Shown: positions 1 to 9,266, counted from the stretch's first letter. The stretch: 64,000 nucleotides of DNA from Leifsonia psychrotolerans (GCF_013410665.1 NZ_JACCFM010000001.1:2294001-2358000), one strand, 5' to 3'. Numbers and translations: made by a program. Notes: generated from the sequence alone by a model not told the origin.

Positions 1-233
1 ACGAGCACGCTCACCAGCACTGTGCCGAGCAGCACCGCAGCCCAGCCGAGCGCGGGCAGCAGGGATACCCCCGGCAGAACCATATCGACCGTCGACACCA
101 CCATGACCGCCGCGCCGACAACCGCGAGCGGCCGCGGAGTCGGTCCACGCAGCGCGGCGAGCGCGCAGATCATCGACAGGCCGGTGCCGCCGAGAGCCAA
201 CGCGAGGCAGAGGAGCGGCCAGAACGATTCCAT
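1..233 (-). CDS. hydrophobic membrane protein, truncated by the window edge
   Basis: Reading the minus strand from an ATG at 233 gives an open frame of 77 codons that runs off the left edge, so the C-terminus is missing. An in-frame TGA lies two codons upstream of the ATG, which fixes the start at or after 233. The product is strongly hydrophobic. It begins MESFWPLLCLALALGG, continues with a second apolar stretch (VVGAAVMVVSTVDMVL) and ends in a third (LPALGWAAVLLGTVLV), so two or three membrane helices are likely. No family can be named from this fragment. It is divergent from the IclR-type regulator. No strong ribosome binding site is visible. Confidence 0.55.
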   Translation of the reverse strand, partial: MESFWPLLCLALALGGTGLSMICALAALRGPTPRPLAVVGAAVMVVSTVDMVLPGVSLLPALGWAAVLLGTVLVSVL

Positions 234-404
234 GTTTCACACCGTATTCAGTGAAGCGGCGAGCTCCTTGACTCACAGCGCGCTCCCTCGGTGCAGGCGC
301 GAACACTCTGCCGAGGCAGGACCCACGACGCAGACGGCTCACAGCGAGAGGGCTCCGCTCGCGCTCACTCCGAACATCGCCACACGCAGTGACAGAATGA
401 GACG

Positions 405-1163
405 ATGACCACCACGACGGATGCCCCCGGCCACTCACCGCAGGCAGCGGCCGGCTCGCAGACGCTGTCGCGTGGCATCCGTGCGCTGGAAGTTCTCGCG
501 GAGGCGCCGGCACCACTCACCATCGCCGAACTGGCCGATGCCCTCGGCGTGCACCGTTCGATCGCCTATCGAATTCTGCGCACGCTCGAGGATCACGGAC
601 TCGTCGTGCGCGGCGAATCCGGTCGTATCGCGCTCGGCCCGCGCATGGCCGCACTGGCCCGCGGCGTCTCGCGTGATCTGCAGTCTGCGGCCCTGCCCGA
701 GCTGACCTCCGTTGCCAACGACCTGGCGATGACGGTGTTTATTGCCGTGCTCGATCGCGGCGAAGTGATCACCCTGGTCAGCGTCGAACCGCGGCACGCC
801 CACGTGAGCGTCGCGCAACGCCCCGGCACTCGGCACGCGCTTGAGCGCGGCGCACCCGGCCATGCAATCCAGGCATCACTCTCCCCGGCCGAGCGTGCCG
901 CCCTAGCCCCCGGAACCGCATCGAATGACTCAGCGGACGGGCCCACACTCGCAGACACGCTCGCCGTAGTGCGGGAGAGCGGTTTCGCTACGAGTCACGA
1001 CGAGGTCATTCCCGGGCTCTCCTCGGTCGCCGTCCCGTTGCGTCCGGCTGGCCAGGCACCGGCGGCGCTGGCCGTGGTGTACGTCGGTGCCGCGGCGAGC
1101 GCCGAGCAGATTGCCGCACGCCTGCACACAGCGGCCGCCGCGATCGTTTCCGAACTGGGCTAG
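405..1163 (+). CDS. IclR-family transcriptional regulator
   Basis: A 252-residue protein with the IclR layout. A winged helix-turn-helix lies at about residues 18-70 (SRGIRALEVLAEA, IAELADALGVHRSIAYRILR), followed by a GAF-like effector domain (about 85-250). IclR proteins commonly control aromatic-acid or acetate catabolism, and a small aromatic effector would suit this region, but that is inference. The stop codon is 2 nt before the GTG of the LysR gene, so the two regulators are probably co-transcribed. The ATG at 405 lacks a strong Shine-Dalgarno sequence. The target genes cannot be read from the sequence. Confidence 0.9.
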   Translation: MTTTTDAPGHSPQAAAGSQTLSRGIRALEVLAEAPAPLTIAELADALGVHRSIAYRILRTLEDHGLVVRGESGRIALGPRMAALARGVSRDLQSAALPELTSVANDLAMTVFIAVLDRGEVITLVSVEPRHAHVSVAQRPGTRHALERGAPGHAIQASLSPAERAALAPGTASNDSADGPTLADTLAVVRESGFATSHDEVIPGLSSVAVPLRPAGQAPAALAVVYVGAAASAEQIAARLHTAAAAIVSELG

Positions 1164-1165
1164 CC

Positions 1166-2161
1166 GTGGCCGACTTCACCCTGCGCCAACTCGCCTACTT
1201 CGTCGGCATCGCCGAGGCCGGCAGCATTTCGGATGCCGCGGCCCGGCTGCACGTGTCGGCGTCCGCTCTCTCGGCGGCCCTGACCGATCTCGAGGCCAGC
1301 GTCGGCATGCAACTCTGCATCCGCCGCAAAGCCCACGGTGTGACTCTCACTCCGAACGGCGTGGACGTTCTCGACAAGGCTCGCCGGGTGTTGCGTGCCG
1401 CCGATGAGATTCGGCACACGCACGGCTCCCCCGCGGGTGAGCTGCGGGGCCCAATCACGCTCGGCTGCTACGTCACACTCGCCCCCACCGTGGTGCCCGC
1501 ACTTCTCGAGGCCACAAGTGCGGTGCACCCGGGCCTCACCTTCACGCTCGTCGAGTCTGCCCAAGACGGCCTGCTGCGCGGGCTGTTCGACGGCGACATC
1601 GACCTGGCCGTCGTCTACGACATGCACCTGCCGGGTGGGCTGAACCGCGTGCTGCTCTATGAGGTGCGCCTGCATGTGCTGCTCCCCGCCGGGCATCGTC
1701 TCTGTCCGCCGACAGGTGTGGATGCCCCGGCCGACGCGCCAGGCACGGATGCCCCGGCCGAAGCCGGCGTCGACCTGGCCGACCTCATCGACGAGCCATT
1801 CGTGCTCTTCGACGCCGCACCGAGCCGGGAGTACACGCTCGGGCTGCTCGAGGCCCGCGGCCTGCACCCCGAGGTGGCGCACCGCACCTCAAGTTACGAG
1901 ATGGTGCGGGCGCTCGTCGCGCGGGGGCAGGGCTGGAGCGTGCTCGTTCAGCGTCCGGCGCAACCGTTTAGCTACGAGGGCCGGCCCGTTGTTTCTCTGC
2001 CGATCTCGCCCGCCGCACCGCTCGTCGGGGTCTATCTGGTCTGGCCCGAGGACGTGACGCTGACTCCGCGAGCGCAGGCCGTCGTCGACTGCGCGCGTGA
2101 CGTGCCCTGGCCGGCGCGCGCAGAAGAACGCCGCTCTGAAATGACCGGTCGAGAATCCTGA
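1166..2161 (+). CDS. LysR-family transcriptional regulator
   Basis: A 331-residue LysR-type regulator. The N-terminal winged helix (residues 3-62) carries the usual pattern LRQLAYFVGIAEAGSISDAA followed by LHVSASALSAALTDLE. Residues 90 to about 300 form a periplasmic-binding-like effector domain (GPITLGCYVTLAPTVVPALL). Translation starts at a GTG 2 nt after the IclR stop, which suggests coupling. A low-complexity insert rich in Asp, Ala and Pro (about residues 180-205, two DAP-type repeats) separates the two halves of the effector domain. The effector is unknown. The adjacent MHS transporter, 3.3 kb away, is a possible but unsupported target. Confidence 0.9.
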   Translation: MADFTLRQLAYFVGIAEAGSISDAAARLHVSASALSAALTDLEASVGMQLCIRRKAHGVTLTPNGVDVLDKARRVLRAADEIRHTHGSPAGELRGPITLGCYVTLAPTVVPALLEATSAVHPGLTFTLVESAQDGLLRGLFDGDIDLAVVYDMHLPGGLNRVLLYEVRLHVLLPAGHRLCPPTGVDAPADAPGTDAPAEAGVDLADLIDEPFVLFDAAPSREYTLGLLEARGLHPEVAHRTSSYEMVRALVARGQGWSVLVQRPAQPFSYEGRPVVSLPISPAAPLVGVYLVWPEDVTLTPRAQAVVDCARDVPWPARAEERRSEMTGRES

Positions 2162-2238
2162 AATTCGCCCCCTCGTTGAGTCACAGAATTTCCTGAACGT
2201 CACGTAGCATTGAAGCTTCGCCTCTGCTCTGGAGTTCC

Positions 2239-5200
2239 ATGCTTCCTTCTGCCCCCACTCGACCCCATCGAGCAGACGTGGCTCCCGGCTCCAGCTTGCG
2301 GCCTTCTCTCGTCTCGGCACTTCTGACCACGCTCATCATCACCGCTGGCACCATCGTGCTTCCCTCGGCCCCCGCCTCGGCGGCGACCACGACGGTCGGC
2401 GACTGGGCCGAGATCCAGGCCGCGTTCAACGCGGCATCCGGCCCCGACAACGTGATTCACCTGGGCGCAGACATCGCCGGTGCCGGGCTTCTCGTTCCGG
2501 CGGGAGCAACGGTCAGTCTCGAATTGAACGGCCATGAGCTGACTGTCACGGGTGACTACCAAAAGGCCGGCATCGAGGTCGGGGCGACCTCAGAGTTCAT
2601 CGTCGACGGCCCAGGAAAGCTCACGACCCGCGGCAGCCACGGATCAGCCGGAATCGGTGGATCAATGTTCACCCCGAGCCCGGGGACGATCCGCATTCTC
2701 GGTGGAACCATCGATGCCTTTGCCCCCGGCCAGGCCGGGGTCCCCGGTGCCGCTGGAATCGGTGCGGGCGGGCATGGGGAAGGGGGACCATACGGGACCG
2801 GCGGCACAGTTGAGATCCGCGGCGGGCAGGTCACTGCACAGGGCGGCCAGGGCGGCGCGGGCATCGGGGCCGGGGAATACGGAAATGACCCGACGATCAT
2901 CATCGCCGGCGGCACCATCACCGCAACCGGTGGATATGGCGGCGCCGGCCTCGGCGGCTCGCAGCAAACGTCCGGCGGTACGGTGTCGATCCTCGGCGGA
3001 GTGGTCGACGCCATTGCCGGCGCGTTTGCCGCAGGAATCGGGAGCGGAAACACTCCTGTCCCCTTGGCGATCACCATCGCAGCCGGAACCGTCCGTGCGA
3101 CGGGCTCCAATTATGGTGCAGCAATCGGCGGCATCACGATGACGCCCGGCGCCGACCTCACGATCGGCGCGGATGCCACAGTGACAGCGATCACGGTGGC
3201 GCCGTCCTACATCGCGTTCGGTCGAGGATGGGATGAAGTCGGTGGCGCGCATCCTTTTGGTTCCATGAATTCGGCAGGCCGAATCATTATGAGCAACCGA
3301 TGGTCCACGCAACCGGGCCAGGTGATCACCAACACGGGCACCATCGAGAACAGGGCCGCGCTGACGCATTCCGGACTCATCGAGAATCAGGGCGTGTTCG
3401 ATAACACGGGCGTTGTCGCGGGTGCGGGCGTAATCGACAATGCGGGCACGATTCGGAACACGAATAGCCTCACAGCATCGGTCACAGGGGCGGTATCCCC
3501 GTTCTCCTTCTTCGCCAACGATGGGGTGGCGGCCGGCAAGATCGTCGAAGTGTACGCAGCGAGCATGGATGCTGCGGCGCTACCGGAATCCGTCACCACT
3601 CTGACGCGCCAGGGATTCTCCCCCGTCGGTTGGTCGACGACCCCGATAAGTGGAGCTCCCTGGGATACCTCCACGGTGATCAGCCAACCCACCGATCTCT
3701 TTGCCCAATGGGAGATCACGACCCATGTCGTGACCTTTGATTCTCGAAACAGCGGCGTTCCAGCCACTCAGACCCTGGACTACGGCGCATCCGCCGTCGA
3801 GCCGAGCACTCCGATCCGCGCCAACCACGCGTTCCTCGGTTGGTTTGATGCGGAATCCGGGGGAACCGAATGGAACTTCGCAACTCCGATCACGCAACCG
3901 GTCACCCTCTACGCGCAGTGGCAGATTGCGACCCACGTGGTGACGTTCGAGCCGTGGTGGGGCAGCGAAACGTCGTTCTCGCAGACGGCCGATCATGGCT
4001 CTCCCGCCACTGAACCCCCCGCCCCGCTCCGGCCGGGAAATACCTTGCTCGGCTGGTCAGAGTGGCCGATGAGCGGCCCCCTCTGGGATTTTAGCGCCGG
4101 CGTCATCCGGCAGACCACGTTGTATGCCCGCTGGTCCCCGCTGACCTATCCGGTCACGTTCGATAGTCATAATGGCGACGCCAGCACGGCCACTACCGTG
4201 CAGCATGGCTCGCCCTCCATCGCGCCCGCCGACCCGGTTCGAGCCGGCTACACGTTCCTCGGCTGGTTCGATGCTGCATCCGGTGGGACCGCGTGGAATT
4301 TCACGACCGGCATCACCGGCCCCGTTTCCCTCTCTGCAATGTGGTCATTGAACAGCTACGCGGTCACGTTCGACGCCCGAAACGGGCAGACCCCTGCCAC
4401 ACAGACCCTCGACTATGCCTCGCCCGCGCTCCAGCCGCTGGCACCGACCCGCCCCAATCACACGTTCCTGGGCTGGTTTGATCAGGCATCCGGCGGATCC
4501 GCTTGGGACTTCGCCGACGGCGTCACCGGCGCGATGACGCTGTACGCGCAGTGGGCGCCCGTGAGCTTCCCGGTCACCTTCGACGCGCAACACGACGATG
4601 AATCCACCGTGGCGAATGTGGCATACGGCTCGCCTGTGCCGATCCCTCCCGTGCCTAGCCGGGCCGACTTCAGCTTCGTCGGGTGGGCCGATAGCTCGAA
4701 CTGCGGTCTCTGGTGGGACTTCGACACGGCGATCACCGGTCCGACCACGCTCTACGCCCAATGGGCACGAGTCGCCCACGCGGTCACGTTCGACAGCCAA
4801 AATGGCACCATCGCGTCCGACCAGAGCTTCGACGTCGACTCCCCCGCCGCCGAACCGACCGCGCCGACCCGCGCGGGCTATAGCTTCATCGGGTGGTTTG
4901 ACCAGCCCTTCGGCGGAATGGCCTGGAGCTTTGGAACCGGTATCACCGCCCCCGTCACGCTCTACGCCCACTGGTCGTTCGACAGTCTTGCGGTGCCGTT
5001 TGCGGTGTACTCGGTCACGGATGCCGCGCCGACTGCCGCAGCTGCCGCGCCCGTCGCGTACGCGGTGACGTTCCGCAACCAAAACGGTGACACTCCGACG
5101 ACCCTCACCGTGAATCTCGAGGACCTCGCCGAGGCACCAGCCGCGCCGACGCGCGCCGGCTTCAGCTTCGTCGGCTGGTTCGACGAGCCGACCGGTGGCA

Positions 5201-5442
5201 CGGTCTGGCAGCCCGAAGCGACGACCGTCGTGCCCGCGGCACTCTACGCCCAGTGGGAAGAGACTGTCGCGAGCCACGAGGCATCCGTCGCACCCGCCGC
5301 ACAGCCCCACAGCCTGTGGGCTGCGCTGGCGGGTTTCACCCACAGCATCTGGGGCACTATCGCCGCGGTGCTGTGGCTGGGATTCGCCGGGTTCTCGGCC
5401 GTGCTGTGGCTGCGCCGTCGCACACGACGCAACGCACAGTAA
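2239..5442 (+). CDS. large secreted protein with a Gly-rich repeat domain and InlB-type (Flg_new) repeats
   Basis: A 1067-residue exported protein. Residues 1 to about 48 form a signal peptide (twin-Arg-free, hydrophobic core LLTTLIITAGTIVLP, cleavage after ASA). Residues 60-300 hold Gly-rich repeats of the type GGTITATGGYGGAGLGG, resembling a parallel beta-helix. From about residue 425 to 1015 there are eight tandem units of about 70 residues in the InlB/Listeria-Bacteroides style: VTFD...NG, then GWFD..SGG..W.F, then LYAQW. The first unit is degenerate and the seventh carries an Ala-rich insert. The C-terminus is one hydrophobic helix followed by RRRTRRNAQ. No LPXTG or LAXTG motif precedes it, so the protein is probably membrane-anchored rather than sortase-linked. 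An adhesive or cell-envelope role is inferred from the repeats only. The gene is monocistronic and convergent with the MFS gene, 24 bp away. Confidence 0.8.
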   Translation: MLPSAPTRPHRADVAPGSSLRPSLVSALLTTLIITAGTIVLPSAPASAATTTVGDWAEIQAAFNAASGPDNVIHLGADIAGAGLLVPAGATVSLELNGHELTVTGDYQKAGIEVGATSEFIVDGPGKLTTRGSHGSAGIGGSMFTPSPGTIRILGGTIDAFAPGQAGVPGAAGIGAGGHGEGGPYGTGGTVEIRGGQVTAQGGQGGAGIGAGEYGNDPTIIIAGGTITATGGYGGAGLGGSQQTSGGTVSILGGVVDAIAGAFAAGIGSGNTPVPLAITIAAGTVRATGSNYGAAIGGITMTPGADLTIGADATVTAITVAPSYIAFGRGWDEVGGAHPFGSMNSAGRIIMSNRWSTQPGQVITNTGTIENRAALTHSGLIENQGVFDNTGVVAGAGVIDNAGTIRNTNSLTASVTGAVSPFSFFANDGVAAGKIVEVYAASMDAAALPESVTTLTRQGFSPVGWSTTPISGAPWDTSTVISQPTDLFAQWEITTHVVTFDSRNSGVPATQTLDYGASAVEPSTPIRANHAFLGWFDAESGGTEWNFATPITQPVTLYAQWQIATHVVTFEPWWGSETSFSQTADHGSPATEPPAPLRPGNTLLGWSEWPMSGPLWDFSAGVIRQTTLYARWSPLTYPVTFDSHNGDASTATTVQHGSPSIAPADPVRAGYTFLGWFDAASGGTAWNFTTGITGPVSLSAMWSLNSYAVTFDARNGQTPATQTLDYASPALQPLAPTRPNHTFLGWFDQASGGSAWDFADGVTGAMTLYAQWAPVSFPVTFDAQHDDESTVANVAYGSPVPIPPVPSRADFSFVGWADSSNCGLWWDFDTAITGPTTLYAQWARVAHAVTFDSQNGTIASDQSFDVDSPAAEPTAPTRAGYSFIGWFDQPFGGMAWSFGTGITAPVTLYAHWSFDSLAVPFAVYSVTDAAPTAAAAAPVAYAVTFRNQNGDTPTTLTVNLEDLAEAPAAPTRAGFSFVGWFDEPTGGTVWQPEATTVVPAALYAQWEETVASHEASVAPAAQPHSLWAALAGFTHSIWGTIAAVLWLGFAGFSAVLWLRRRTRRNAQ

Positions 5443-5466
5443 CGGCTCTGAGTTGAAGCGAGAGAG

Positions 5467-6837
5467 CTAGCGCTTCATGCCGTAGATCTGCCCGCGAGCC
5501 TGCTCAGCCTCGTGGTCAGGGCCGAGCGGGATGCCCGTGCGGTCCCGCAGCAGCAGCGTCGCACCGAACGCGATCACCGAGAGGATGGCGATGTAGACGG
5601 CGACCGATACGGCGGTGCCCGTCTGGGCCACCAGCCAGGTGGCGATCAGCGGAGCGAAAGCCCCACCGAGGATCGCACCGAGCGCGTAGGTGATCGAAAC
5701 TCCCGAGAACCGGATCGAGGCCGGGAACAACTCGGCGAAGAACGCCGCCTGCTGGCCGTAGGTGAAGCCGTTTCCGATGGTGAACAGCGACAGCCCGAGA
5801 AAAAGCAACCAGACGTTTCCGGTGTTCACGAGCGGGAAGAGCATGAAGACCGTCACGAGCTGCACGCACCAGCCGATGATGTACGTGTTGCGGCGGCCGA
5901 TCCTGTCGGAGACGCCGCCGGCGGTCCAGGTCATGATCAGCCAGACCACCGCCGAGCCGGCGACGGCCAGCAGCACGGGCGTACGCTCCATGCCGACCAG
6001 GCCATCAGGGTTCGTGGCGTAGTTCTGAATGTAGCCACCGGTGGTCATGTAACCGGCTGCGTTGTTGCCGGCGAACGTGAGCGCGGCGAGAAGCACCAGC
6101 AGCCAGTGCTTGCGGAACAGCACGACGATCGGCATCTTGGTCTGCTGCTTGCGGGCGGCGATCTCTTCGAAGACCGGGCTCTCTTCGACGCTGCGGCGCA
6201 CCACGAAGCCGACGATCACGAGCACGAAACTGAGCAAGAACGGCACACGCCAGCCCCACTCGAGGAACGCCTCACCGGGAGCAATCACGCCGGTCATCAG
6301 GGCGAGGATTCCGGAGGCCAACAGCAGGCCGATGGGCACACCGATCTGTGGGAACGCGCCGTAACGGCCCCGCTTGCCCTCGGGCGCATGCTCAACGGCC
6401 ATGAGCACGGCACCGCCCCACTCACCGCCGGTCGAGATTCCCTGCAGGATGCGCAGAAGCAGAAGCAGCACGGGAGCCGCGACACCGATCTGGGCGTAGC
6501 CGGGAAGCAGACCGATGAGCATCGTCGACGCGCCCATCAAGATGAGGGTTGTGGCCAGCACGGCCCGGCGACCGAAGCGGTCTCCGAAGTGACCGGCCAG
6601 GAATGCGCCGAACGGGCGGAACAGAAAGCTCACGCCGACTGACGCGAACGCGAGCATGAGGCCGATTTGGGCGCCCGCCGGCTCGAAGAAGAGATTCGCG
6701 AAAACCAAGCCCGCGGCACTGGCATACAGGAAGAAGTCGTACCACTCGATTGTCGTGCCGATCACAGTGGCCAGAGCCACCCGTCGAAGATCCGTGGCGG
6801 ACTTGACCGGCGGGCGGTCGACCAGAACTGCAGACAT
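5467..6837 (-). CDS. MFS transporter, metabolite:H+ symporter (MHS/ShiA-like) family
   Basis: A 456-residue permease with about twelve hydrophobic segments. The MHS signature IGTTIEWYDFFLYASAAGLVF lies near the N-terminus, followed by the MFS loop motif GHFGDRFGRR between helices 2 and 3 and by RILQGISTGGEWGGA. The family imports organic acids such as shikimate, proline, alpha-ketoglutarate or aromatic acids by proton symport. Here an aromatic acid is plausible from the neighbourhood. I chose the ATG at 6837 because AAAGGAG lies 7 nt upstream; an in-frame ATG at 6918 has no such site. The gene is divergent from the FeaR-like regulator, and the shared gap contains an ATCGTATAC motif. Confidence 0.88.
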   Translation of the reverse strand: MSAVLVDRPPVKSATDLRRVALATVIGTTIEWYDFFLYASAAGLVFANLFFEPAGAQIGLMLAFASVGVSFLFRPFGAFLAGHFGDRFGRRAVLATTLILMGASTMLIGLLPGYAQIGVAAPVLLLLLRILQGISTGGEWGGAVLMAVEHAPEGKRGRYGAFPQIGVPIGLLLASGILALMTGVIAPGEAFLEWGWRVPFLLSFVLVIVGFVVRRSVEESPVFEEIAARKQQTKMPIVVLFRKHWLLVLLAALTFAGNNAAGYMTTGGYIQNYATNPDGLVGMERTPVLLAVAGSAVVWLIMTWTAGGVSDRIGRRNTYIIGWCVQLVTVFMLFPLVNTGNVWLLFLGLSLFTIGNGFTYGQQAAFFAELFPASIRFSGVSITYALGAILGGAFAPLIATWLVAQTGTAVSVAVYIAILSVIAFGATLLLRDRTGIPLGPDHEAEQARGQIYGMKR

Positions 6838-7034
6838 CCAAGACTCCTTTGTCATCATCGACTCCGAGGCGAAACGATGATTGATCCACGTTACGTGTGG
6901 CCCCCGGGGGGTCGTCAAAGACTTTTTACCGGGGACTATCCACGGTTATGGTGCGGAGGCGTGCCCCGCCCAGCCGCCCATCTGCGCACCTGACTCCCGG
7001 GGCGCGCGCCACCTGATAGCATCCAAGATTACGG

Positions 7035-7046
7035 ATCGTATACAGT
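7035..7046. promoter_or_regulatory. ATCGTATAC motif, candidate GntR-type operator 1
   Basis: The sequence ATCGTATACAGT lies between the divergent MFS and AraC-type genes. It shares ATCGTATA with sites at 33178 and 40382. GTATAC cores are typical of operators bound by FCD-type GntR proteins (UxuR, for example). TATACA here could also serve as a -10 box for the regulator gene. Confidence 0.45.
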
Positions 7047-7080
7047 GTCGTCGCGTTCGCAGAGAGTCGAGGTGGTCCCC

Positions 7081-8097
7081 GTGAGCATCGCTCCCGATGT
7101 CCCGCAAGCCGTGTCCCGTCGCGCCGCGTCCCCGCGAATGGCCGCCGCTGCAGTGCCGGCCAACCATGTCACGACGGCCATCGCGCGCAATTTCAGCGAA
7201 TTTCGCACCGCGGTCTCGGAGTCGTTTGTTCCCCTGCACGTGACGAGTGAGCATCCGGAACCATTCTTCGGCAAGATTCGTTCGGCCTTCGTCGACGAGA
7301 TTCACGTGAGCGAAGTCAGCGCCAGCGATCACATGGTCGAGCGCACTCCCGAACTCATCGCACGCAGCACACGCCACTACTTCAAGCTCAGCCTGTTGCT
7401 CTCGGGTTCTGGCCTGCTCATTCAAGACAACCGCGAGGCGGTGTTGCAGCCGGGCGACCTGGCTGTCTACGACACCGACCGGCCGTACACTCTCGTCTTT
7501 GACGAACGGTTCAAGACCATGGTCGTCATGTTCCCGAAGCACCTGATCAACCTGCCGTCTGATGTCGTCGGCCAGCTCACCGCCGTGCGGATGTCGGGCC
7601 GCGAGGGTGTCGGCAGCATGATCGTGCCGTTCCTCGCCCAGCTTGTCGGCAACCTCGATCAGCTCACCGGCAGCACCGGAGTGCGTTTGGCACACAGCGC
7701 CCTCGACCTCGTCACAACTCTCTTTGCGAACGAGCTCGATTTGGAAAAGGGCGGTGGCTCGCCGCACCAGGCCCTCATGCAACGCGTGCGCAGCTACATC
7801 GATGCCAACCTCGCGTCGACCGACCTCGGTCCCAGTCAGATCGCGGCGGCGCATTTCATCTCGACGCGTCACCTGCACGGAATCTTTCAGGAGCAGGGCA
7901 CGACGGTGTCGACCTGGATTCGCACCCGTCGTCTCGAACGCTGCCGCCGCGACCTGATCAACCCGGTCTTCGCCGACCACCAGGTCGCCGCGATCGCAGC
8001 CCGCTGGGGCTTCGTCGATGCCGCGCACTTCAGCCGCGTGTTCAAGGCGGCCTACGGAATGGCGCCGCGCGAGTTGCGCAGCCAGAGCCTCGGCTGA
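7081..8097 (+). CDS. FeaR-like AraC-family transcriptional regulator
   Basis: From GTG at 7081 this is a 338-residue protein. About residues 100-190 form a cupin-like AraC-binding domain of the type found in FeaR and NphR (LLLSGSGLLIQDNREAVLQPGDLAVYDTDRPY). Residues 235-335 hold the double helix-turn-helix DNA-binding domain (IAAAHFISTRHLHGIFQEQG and AIAARWGFVDAAHFSRVFK). FeaR activates tyramine/phenylethylamine oxidase and phenylacetaldehyde dehydrogenase genes in Escherichia coli. The same role fits the amine oxidase 11 kb downstream, by inference. GTG 7081 follows GAGGTGG at a good distance; another GTG at 7045 would add 12 residues and overlap the ATCGTATAC site. Confidence 0.85.
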   Translation: MSIAPDVPQAVSRRAASPRMAAAAVPANHVTTAIARNFSEFRTAVSESFVPLHVTSEHPEPFFGKIRSAFVDEIHVSEVSASDHMVERTPELIARSTRHYFKLSLLLSGSGLLIQDNREAVLQPGDLAVYDTDRPYTLVFDERFKTMVVMFPKHLINLPSDVVGQLTAVRMSGREGVGSMIVPFLAQLVGNLDQLTGSTGVRLAHSALDLVTTLFANELDLEKGGGSPHQALMQRVRSYIDANLASTDLGPSQIAAAHFISTRHLHGIFQEQGTTVSTWIRTRRLERCRRDLINPVFADHQVAAIAARWGFVDAAHFSRVFKAAYGMAPRELRSQSLG

Positions 8098-8149
8098 CGC
8101 CCTTCGCCTGATTGGTGTCGCGTGTTGAGTCTCGCCTGTCCTTTCCCTC

Positions 8150-8204
8150 GAGACCGGAGTTGTTGTCGTCATAACGCACTCACAACGACAACGACTCCCG
8201 TCTC
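8150..8204. repeat. intergenic inverted repeat (hairpin) after the AraC-type gene
   Basis: Two 20-nt arms (8150-8169 and 8185-8204) are complementary apart from a few positions, with a 15-nt loop. It lies about 50 bp after the regulator stop and has no T-run. It could act as a terminator or an mRNA-stabilising hairpin. Confidence 0.55.
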
Positions 8205-8388
8205 GCGGGGTTGCGACGGTAGAGGTTCTCGAACGACGGTGAGACGGATGCCCTCTTGTCGCACTGAGCAGGTGGATTGACGGGCCGGGAACAAACGGTC
8301 GCGCGCGCTTGATCAGGCCAGAGCGCTTCAGCACGATGGCTCTACCCCCTGCACCGTCGCCGGGGCCAGAGCCGAGAGCCACCCATGA

Positions 8389-8628
8389 CATCCGTTCCCA
8401 CTCGTGCCCGGCCATGAGTTCGTCGGCGAAGTCGCCCGCATCGGCGATCGCGCTGCCACGCGCGGCGACTTCCCGTTCGCCGACCCCGTCACGCATCGGT
8501 TCGCCCTCGACGACGTTTCCGAGGCATTCGACACGATCAGCCGCCGCGAGGGCGAGGTGCTGAAGGTCGTACTCGACCCCACACTCCCCCGCCCCTCGCC
8601 CGCAGCCCCGACAGGAGCATCAGCATGA
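8389..8628 (+). pseudogene. zinc-type alcohol dehydrogenase (MDR) remnant, internally deleted
   Basis: The frame reads HPFPLVPGHEFVGEVARIGD, which is the zinc-binding GHE segment from near the N-terminus of a medium-chain dehydrogenase. After about 10 residues it passes directly into HRFALDDVSEAFDTIS...VLKVVLDP, which matches the extreme C-terminus of the same family. The middle (some 250 residues, including the Rossmann fold) is missing. An in-frame TGA at 8386 precedes the fragment, so the N-terminal part is lost too. A GTG at 8404 would still allow a 74-residue product, but it could not be an active dehydrogenase. The remnant overlaps the start of the SDR gene by 4 nt, as an intact operon partner would have done. 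Confidence 0.7.
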
Positions 8629-9266
8629 GCACGTCCCAACGATTCCGCGGCCGCGTGGCCGTGGTGACCGGCACCACGAGCAGGATTGGCCGCGGCATCG
8701 CCGAAACCCTGCAGTGCGAGGGCGCCCGGGTCTTCGGGCTCGATGTCGCCCCGGGCCGTATCGGCGAGTACGTACACTGCGATGTGCGCACCGTCGACTC
8801 GGTGCGGGCTGCCGCCGCTAACGTGCTCGCCGCCACCGACGGCCGGATCGATCATGTGGTCGCGAACGCCGGCATCCGCGGCTCGGACACTCCAGCCGAA
8901 GACCTCGACCCCGTCGAATTCGACGACGTGCTTGCGGTGATTCTGCGCGGCGTATTCCTCAGCATCCAGGCCTTCGCGAAGCCCATGCTCACCGCGGGCA
9001 GTGGAAGCATCGTCGCGATCGCCTCGATGTCAGGCACTCGGGTGGTCAATGTGCCGCAGCGCACCGTGCACTACAACACAGCGAAAGCCGGAGTCACCGC
9101 ACTGGTGCGTTTGTTGGCCGCCGAATGGGGCGGCCGCGGTGTGCGCGTGAACACGCTCTCGCCCGGCTTCGTCGCGACCCCATTTCTCGACGGCGATGTC
9201 AGCTTGCACGAGCAATGGCTGGCCGGCACCGACCTGCTCATCGATGGCGGCTATTCGCTGCGCTGA
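8625..9266 (+). CDS. short-chain dehydrogenase/reductase with an internal C-terminal deletion
   Basis: A 213-residue SDR; the family is normally about 250. The catalytic pattern is present: NAG motif (VVANAGIRG), a Ser in IASMSG, and YNTAK. Two features are abnormal. The cofactor motif reads TGTTSRIGRG, with Arg where most SDRs have the second Gly. After SPGFVATPFLDGDVSLHEQW the chain jumps to LAGTDLLIDGGYSLR, so about 35 residues that normally carry the substrate lid and the GxPEE segment are missing. The frame is otherwise intact. It may be a decaying gene, since the preceding dehydrogenase is also deleted. An original partner role in amine or alcohol oxidation is inference. Confidence 0.7.
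   Translation: MSTSQRFRGRVAVVTGTTSRIGRGIAETLQCEGARVFGLDVAPGRIGEYVHCDVRTVDSVRAAAANVLAATDGRIDHVVANAGIRGSDTPAEDLDPVEFDDVLAVILRGVFLSIQAFAKPMLTAGSGSIVAIASMSGTRVVNVPQRTVHYNTAKAGVTALVRLLAAEWGGRGVRVNTLSPGFVATPFLDGDVSLHEQWLAGTDLLIDGGYSLR

Noticed and set aside
22-408. 128-residue plus-strand frame at the left edge
   Set aside because: It overlaps the hydrophobic minus-strand frame and the IclR start and has low-complexity, motif-free sequence.
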